The translations under genes were made by a program, and so were the position numbers. Positions 59,089 to 64,000 of a stretch of DNA of 64,000 nucleotides are shown here, one piece after another. Under the pieces are notes generated by a model. That model was not told where the DNA came from and did no database searches. It was given only the letters and a program-made list of their open reading frames with translations. Source of the DNA: Mesorhabditis belari (taxonomy: Eukaryota > Nematoda > Chromadorea > Rhabditida > Rhabditidae); contig CAUEEP010000737.1 in assembly GCA_958450365.1 (NCBI GenBank), forward strand, positions 1,663,501 through 1,727,500, given 5' to 3'. Each line of letters starts with the position of its first letter. Position 1 is the first letter of the stretch.

Positions 59089-59571
59089 GGATTTGAAGGG
59101 AGTGGGACAAATGCGACCTTTTTTTGCGCACCCGGACATTTGCGCACCTTGCCCATTAGCGCACCTTTTTTCGCGTTTTAAAATGTTTAAAAAGCTCTAA
59201 AAAGCTAATATTAACCAATTTCTATTCCAAATGTTGTTTTTCTAGGTAATTTGAGGGTGTTGAATTCAAATTTTGACATAATTTGAGTGTGGAACCAATT
59301 TGAAAGACAAAACGGCTAGATCAAATTACAGAAAATTGTCGATTTTTCTCTTTGTATAACTCCGTCCGTTTGTTTCCACAAGCTCTGATATGTCAAAATT
59401 TCGATTCTACGCCCTAAAATTACCTAGAAAAACAACTTTTAGAATAGAAATTGGTTAATATTAGCTTTTTAGAGCTTTTTTAAAACGCGAAAAAGGTGCG
59501 CTAATGGGCAAGGTGCGCAAATGTCCGGGTGCGCAAAAAAAAGGTCGCATTTGTCCCACTCCCGGATTTGA
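59089..59571. mobile_element. hAT-like MITE, copy 2, with 8-bp target duplication
   Basis: Bordered by GGATTTGA on both sides (59,089-59,096 and 59,564-59,571). The inverted arms begin GGGAGTGGGACAAATGCGAC and extend about 130 bases, including GCGCACCCGGACATTTGCGC. It shares only the outermost ~17 bases with the copy at 34,576, so the two have different interiors. Confidence 0.85.
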
Positions 59572-59869
59572 ATTGGATTGAATTTTTCTCGAATTAAAAG
59601 CAAAAAACTAAAGTTTAAGTTATCTGCTTATTGATTTACAACAAAATTTCAATATTGAATATTTTTTTATGATTAATATTTCAATATTCACTATGTACTC
59701 TTTTTCTTTTTTGAAAATAATTGAAATCTCAAGGGAATACGGGGCTTATTAGCACTCAAAAAGAAGTGGCTAAAGAAAAAGCGGAAAAAAATGATCAAAT
59801 CAAAATTTCTATAACTATTTTTTGGAATTGAAATCTGTATTTTTAATATTTTAGAGCTTACCGTATTTC

Positions 59870-60172
59870 TTCGAATAGAAGGCCAGGTAAAGGGTATCAT
59901 CGCGTACTCCTGCGCTAGCAGCCAGCAACCCAAAATTTCTTTTCTGCATAAAAGCTTTCAATGAAGTGCTATAGAGCTGGAGAAAATGTTCAAAAATGTG
60001 ACATGAGCTGGCTGTAGTTTTGGTCATTTTCCAGCTCTATAACACTTGATAACTTTCCTGAAAAAGGCCCACCCCAAAAAGAACTGCCCCCAGGCTCTGA
60101 GCTGCTAAAAAGGACTGCCACGCAGGAGTGCACTTGATGTTCTCTTTACCCGGTCTTCTATTCGATGAAGCC
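59870..60172. mobile_element. MITE with ~50-bp inverted ends
   Basis: TTCTTCGAATAGAAGGCCAG (59,871 on) and its diverged complement ending TCTATTCGATGAA (60,168) enclose about 200 bp that carry a second inversion around AGCTCTATA. No coding capacity. Confidence 0.75.
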
Positions 60173-60718
60173 TGATAGCTCTAAACCAAACTTTCAGATT
60201 GCCAATGAATTTTTCTATTCGAGAAACTGTATGCAAATTTCATTGGCTGTGAACATTCTCATTGGTTTTCCCTGCAGCCTTAGTGCAGTACTAGAAAAAA
60301 GTGCTGAAATCTCGTTTCACGATATTCATTGGAATTCAAATAATCCAAGGTTTAATTGTGAATAGTTTGAAAACAAAAAACAAAAACGATTTTAGTTTTG
60401 AAGTGGATCCTTATTGGCGGCTGGGTTTTCTCTCGAGATTCTCTCCGCTTTCACTGTCCCCAGGCACCAGGAAGTGTTATTGATATACAAAGTTGGTAAA
60501 AAAGTTCGATTAACAACAAAATAAAACAGTCCTACTGTTGTCTCGCTACAGTATCGTACATAGAATTATCTTGAAATTATGACAAAAAAAGGTAGACTTT
60601 TACATTACACTCCAATTTTTCTGCACTGCTAAATGATTTTTTGAACTTTTACTAAAAACACCATTCTTGTTGCATTCTTTTCTTCATTGCAACAACGATT
60701 TTTGATGAATGAAAGCTT

Positions 60719-60757
60719 TCTATTGTACTTTGTACCAGAGAAGTACAAAGTACAATA
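60719..60757. other. Short palindrome of the TACTTTGTA type
   Basis: TATTGTACTTTGTA and its complement are separated by about ten bases. The motif equals the end of the family B MITEs, so it may be a minimal remnant. Confidence 0.6.
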
Positions 60758-61689
60758 GAGACACCTTTTCGTACAGTTTTCTGTATTTAACAGTTTTCCA
60801 GGTAAAGCCATGTTTTGAGAGTTGTTTCATTGGTGATGAATCGGAACATTGAATTGTGAATTGTTCATCCTCATTCCTTCATTTTTCTCATCTCAAGTTC
60901 ACTCGACAAAAACGGTAAAGTGGATTTCGAAGAAGAGGACCGGAGACGCTGTACTTTTTGAGTAGGAGATTGAAGAAAGAAAGCTATGCAATTTGTTCTG
61001 AAACAAAAATAAACTGTCTACTGTCTCACTATAGTGAAAAGCAGCTATGCAACTTGTTCTGAACTAAAATAAACTCAAATCTATCGTCAGCCACTTAAAC
61101 GGGTGAATTCGACAGGCTTGACAACTTCGAGATCTTCGGGCTTTGTCATGAAAGAAATTTGAGAATTTCGGTCGAAGTGCAAAAGAAAAGTGGTTAATCC
61201 CGAAATCCTGAGCTTTAAAGCATTTTAAAGTAAGATTTATAATGAAAATCGCCAAAAAATGGCAGCAGAGAGGGATAAATAGTATCCAAATAAATAAAAT
61301 GAGTTGTATAACTTCAATTGGGCAACTTTTAAGAAATTTAGTTAAGATTACGGGCTTTAAAATTTATTATCACACTTAAAACGATTAGGGGTTGAACTTG
61401 GAGTTAATCTATCAAAGATAGTCGACATAAATATATAATACCCTGTATAAATTTTCAAAAGTTTCAGGATCGTCTCCACAATCGCCACCGACATCCCAGC
61501 GGATTGCACTGACCGAAGAGAATGGTGTTGGTCGTGGAAGAAAACGTTTTCCATAGGAAAGCTTTGGAACCCTTTGAAGTCGAGAAGTTACGAGGAGGGA
61601 GCCGATTGAAGATGAACGAGTGAATAGGATACAAAATGTGATGGTTGGTTTAGGAGTGCAGTCCAAAGAACAACGAACAACCTACAGTA

Positions 61690-61860
61690 GTCGTAGTCGT
61701 TGCCGTATTGCTACGGTAGTCGGTACCTTACCGCTATCGTAGTCGTTGCGCGTACCGCTACCGTAGTCGGGTGCACTTACCGCTACCGTAAAGGTTACCT
61801 TACCACTACCGTAGCCGTTACCTTACCACTACCGTAGTCGTTACTTTGGGCTTGCTTTTC
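61690..61860. repeat. Tandem array of TACCGCTACCGTAGTCGT units
   Basis: Seven or so imperfect 22-25 base repeats (CGTAGTCGTTGC, GGTACCTTACCGCTA and variants). Confidence 0.85.
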
Positions 61861-62406
61861 AGAATGTACTTTTGTACTTCAACAATGTAAACATCTCCCT
61901 TCTCGTGCACTAGTCTTCAATTTCTGATTCAGTGCCCAAAGAGCAGCAATTCTATTTTAGAGTACAAAGTACAAGATTAGATCTATATGTTAAAATTAGT
62001 AGTAATATTTGGTAGACAAATGTAAATTTCAGTCTGGACAAATGCATTTAATGCCACCAGACGTTCAGGAGCTTCCCGATAACTCTGCTGGCTGCCTTCA
62101 GGTAAGCACATACAATTTCAAAAAAAAAACAAATGTTAAGGCTAAAGTGGCTCTGCGTTTTCCAAAGGACCAATAGAGAATGTTTCTCCCGCTTTTCTCA
62201 AATTGTTCACGTCCCCCCCCCCCTTGAATCCCGACCAAGCAACACGATTTTTTAGTTCTTTTAGGAATAAACTGGAATCCTCTCGATCCGCTTAATCAGC
62301 CTCATTGGTCTCATTCATTTTTTTACTCATTCAGATTGAAGTTTAGTGTATAAATTTAATAAATAATTTATTACGATTTTACGCCGTTATTGTCAATTAT
62401 TTGGAA

Positions 62407-63952
62407 TCAATGTCTGAGATCGGTCCAAAGCATTTCTCGTAGATCAGATCGATCGCTTTCGTCATTTGACCCCGAATGTCCACTGGATTTCCGCCAAGAG
62501 CTATGCTTTGTCTAAAATTAGCATAATAAAAGTTACGATTTACAACCTACAGTATCCCAGTACAGTATAATACTATACTGTGCCCGATATTTCGATAAAG
62601 TACCCCAGGGATTGTGGCAATCAAAGTTCATATCGATTTCAAAAATCTTATTTTATTTGTTGCTTTGTGATTCATTTCTAACCCAGTTTGGATAAATATA
62701 GTAAATTATATTCAGCGGAAATTATATGCAATTCGAGCCAGAGGAGCTCAACAGAACTACGTCAAGTTTTGGCTCATACCTATTATAGTACAGTATGCTC
62801 ATACCTATTATACATAGTACAGTATCCAGTAGATTCAGTAGATGTACTGTAACTGTAATACTGTAGTAATAACCTTATGCAGTAATAGTTAAATGGACTA
62901 TTAAACCAGACTCCAGAGTACAAGTACAGTTCGCTTGTTTTAGTTGTTGAAAATGTCAAGTCGTTTGTTGTACTCACTCGCATATGATCTTTGATTACAT
63001 TCGGCGCATAGGTGCTCCCAAAAGAGCAATGTGGGCACAGACAAACGAGTCGCTTGAAATGATGCTGGAGAACGTGACGTTCTCGATGAGTGATCTCAAC
63101 GAAGCCCACAAAGGAGACAACTCAGAATGATGGATTTGATAATAATGCTAAATAATGTTACAAAGTATGTTCGGTTTCCAATTGTAAGATTTAATTTTCT
63201 AATATCCAAAACCTACTTTGGACTGAATATCTTTTAATTTAGACACTTTAATTGATAAGCCCAGTTTTTTTCACTCACGTAGACGTCGGCCTTTTCGATC
63301 GTTTCGCAGCCGGCTCTTGCGTGATTTGAAGCGATTCGATTCGCTGAGTGCTCTAAGAAAAAAAGTATGCTAAAGATTTGAGCTCTAATTCAAATAGCTT
63401 TCATTTTTCCCATACAATAGAATCATTTTGAAACAATAGCAAGATCATTGTGTCACCTTTTCACTCGAGTTTCCCATTTCTTGTTCCTCTCCTGGATCAA
63501 TGATGTCAAACGGGAGTCCATCGTCGCCAATTTCTGCCCAAACCGCATTTTGACTTGATCCTAAATTCTGGATTATATAGGCCAGATCTTGTCCTAATTT
63601 TTGGCTAACCTTGTCTCGTTGCTGTGCGACAGGGATCAAATCCTCTGGCTTTACCCCATCAGCCGCCCAATCAATCAAATCCATCACTGTATCGACCACC
63701 TCTTTCTCATATCTAGCCAAAAGACGTTGATCACCGAAACACCTAGAATCATGGGGTTTAAACAACATTTTTATGTACTTTTCTAGAAACACACCCTTTC
63801 TGGCACGCTCAACTTCATTTTGTCACAAGATTTGAATAATTGAGTGCGCCAGAAGAACTACAATATAATAAAGAACTACAATATGATACTCACATGTAAG
63901 CGTAATCCATCATCACGTCGTTTAAACTGTTCTTCACTGTGATCGGCTTCAG
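62407..63952 (-). CDS. C2H2 zinc-finger protein, 3' part (gene continues past window end)
   Basis: Exons from the 5' side: 63894-63952, 63457-63742, 63279-63352, 62978-63120, 62407-62511 (stop TGA 62,407-62,409); phases agree at every join. The long second exon is an acidic, helical region (YEKEVVDTVMDLIDWAADGV, DDGLPFDIIDPGEEQEMG). A basic stretch (EPAAKRSKRPTS) follows, then two fingers: CLLCGF...HVLQHH and CPHCSFGSTYAPNVIKDHMR continuing TKH across the last splice. Finger 1 needs one C removed from CCC at 63,105-63,107; exon 62978-63120 is exactly one base too long. The tail is Ser/Asp rich. Probably a nuclear DNA- or RNA-binding protein; no named orthologue recognised. Confidence 0.75.
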
Positions 63953-64000
63953 CTAAATGATTTCCGTCAAAAAAGCACAATTTCAGTCAAGGTAAAGATT

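Larger units (their letters stand above)
57600..62400. other. Intergenic region rich in inverted-repeat elements
   Basis: No convincing gene. It holds three inverted-repeat elements, a short palindrome, a family B MITE copy at 61,867-61,972 and a tandem array, listed separately. A lone exon-like segment at 62,032-62,101 (acceptor TTTCAG, donor GTAAGC, reading QMHLMPPDVQELPDNSAG) has no partners. Confidence 0.5.

Noticed and set aside
61357..61666. Minus-strand frames of 65 and 84 codons
   Set aside because: Overlapping frames with no matching splice partners or recognisable motif.

Overview
The window is nuclear DNA from a nematode, most likely a rhabditid. Genes are split into many short exons with small introns and TTTCAG-like acceptors, neighbouring genes are recognisable animal families, and introns and intergenic DNA are full of short inverted-repeat elements, tandem arrays and tRNA- or 5S-like sequences. 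All calls come from reading the sequence; no database was searched.

Layout. 1-11,130: no credible gene; tandem repeats, GTACG-rich arrays, MITEs and a duplicated copy of the first filamin exon. 11,380-34,122 (+): one filamin gene that I could model as 59 exons (about 2,257 codons): tandem CH actin-binding domain, then about 20 filamin Ig repeats, with an alternative early stop at 21,345. Its introns hold MITEs, a mariner relic, a 5S/LINE composite and minisatellites. 35,077-40,995 (+): a cereblon-like gene (Lon-N plus CULT) whose coding exon is split by a 3.3 kb transposon with roughly 600-bp inverted repeats. 41.2-44.4 kb (-): an unassigned gene, an ATG12 (LGG-3) homologue and a serine-palmitoyltransferase small subunit. 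45,714-48,603 (+): RPAP1. 51,389-52,440 (-): a TRA2/RSP-8 RS-RRM splicing factor. 52,976-53,940 (-): an unassigned helical protein. 55,060-56,460 (-): an innexin. 56,890-57,505 (-): a Merlin-type transposase relic. 57.6-62.4 kb: MITEs and repeats. 62,407-63,952 (-): the 3' part of a two-finger C2H2 gene that runs off the window.

Many reading frames are broken by one base. In at least seven places, in six genes, removing one base from a G or C run of three to five repairs both frame and family match. In filamin the three affected exons each have length 3n+1 between phase-0 neighbours. This points to homopolymer consensus errors, and long implausible G tracts in introns fit the same view. The transposon in the cereblon-like gene cannot be explained that way. 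Intron-exon models for genes after 34 kb are approximate.
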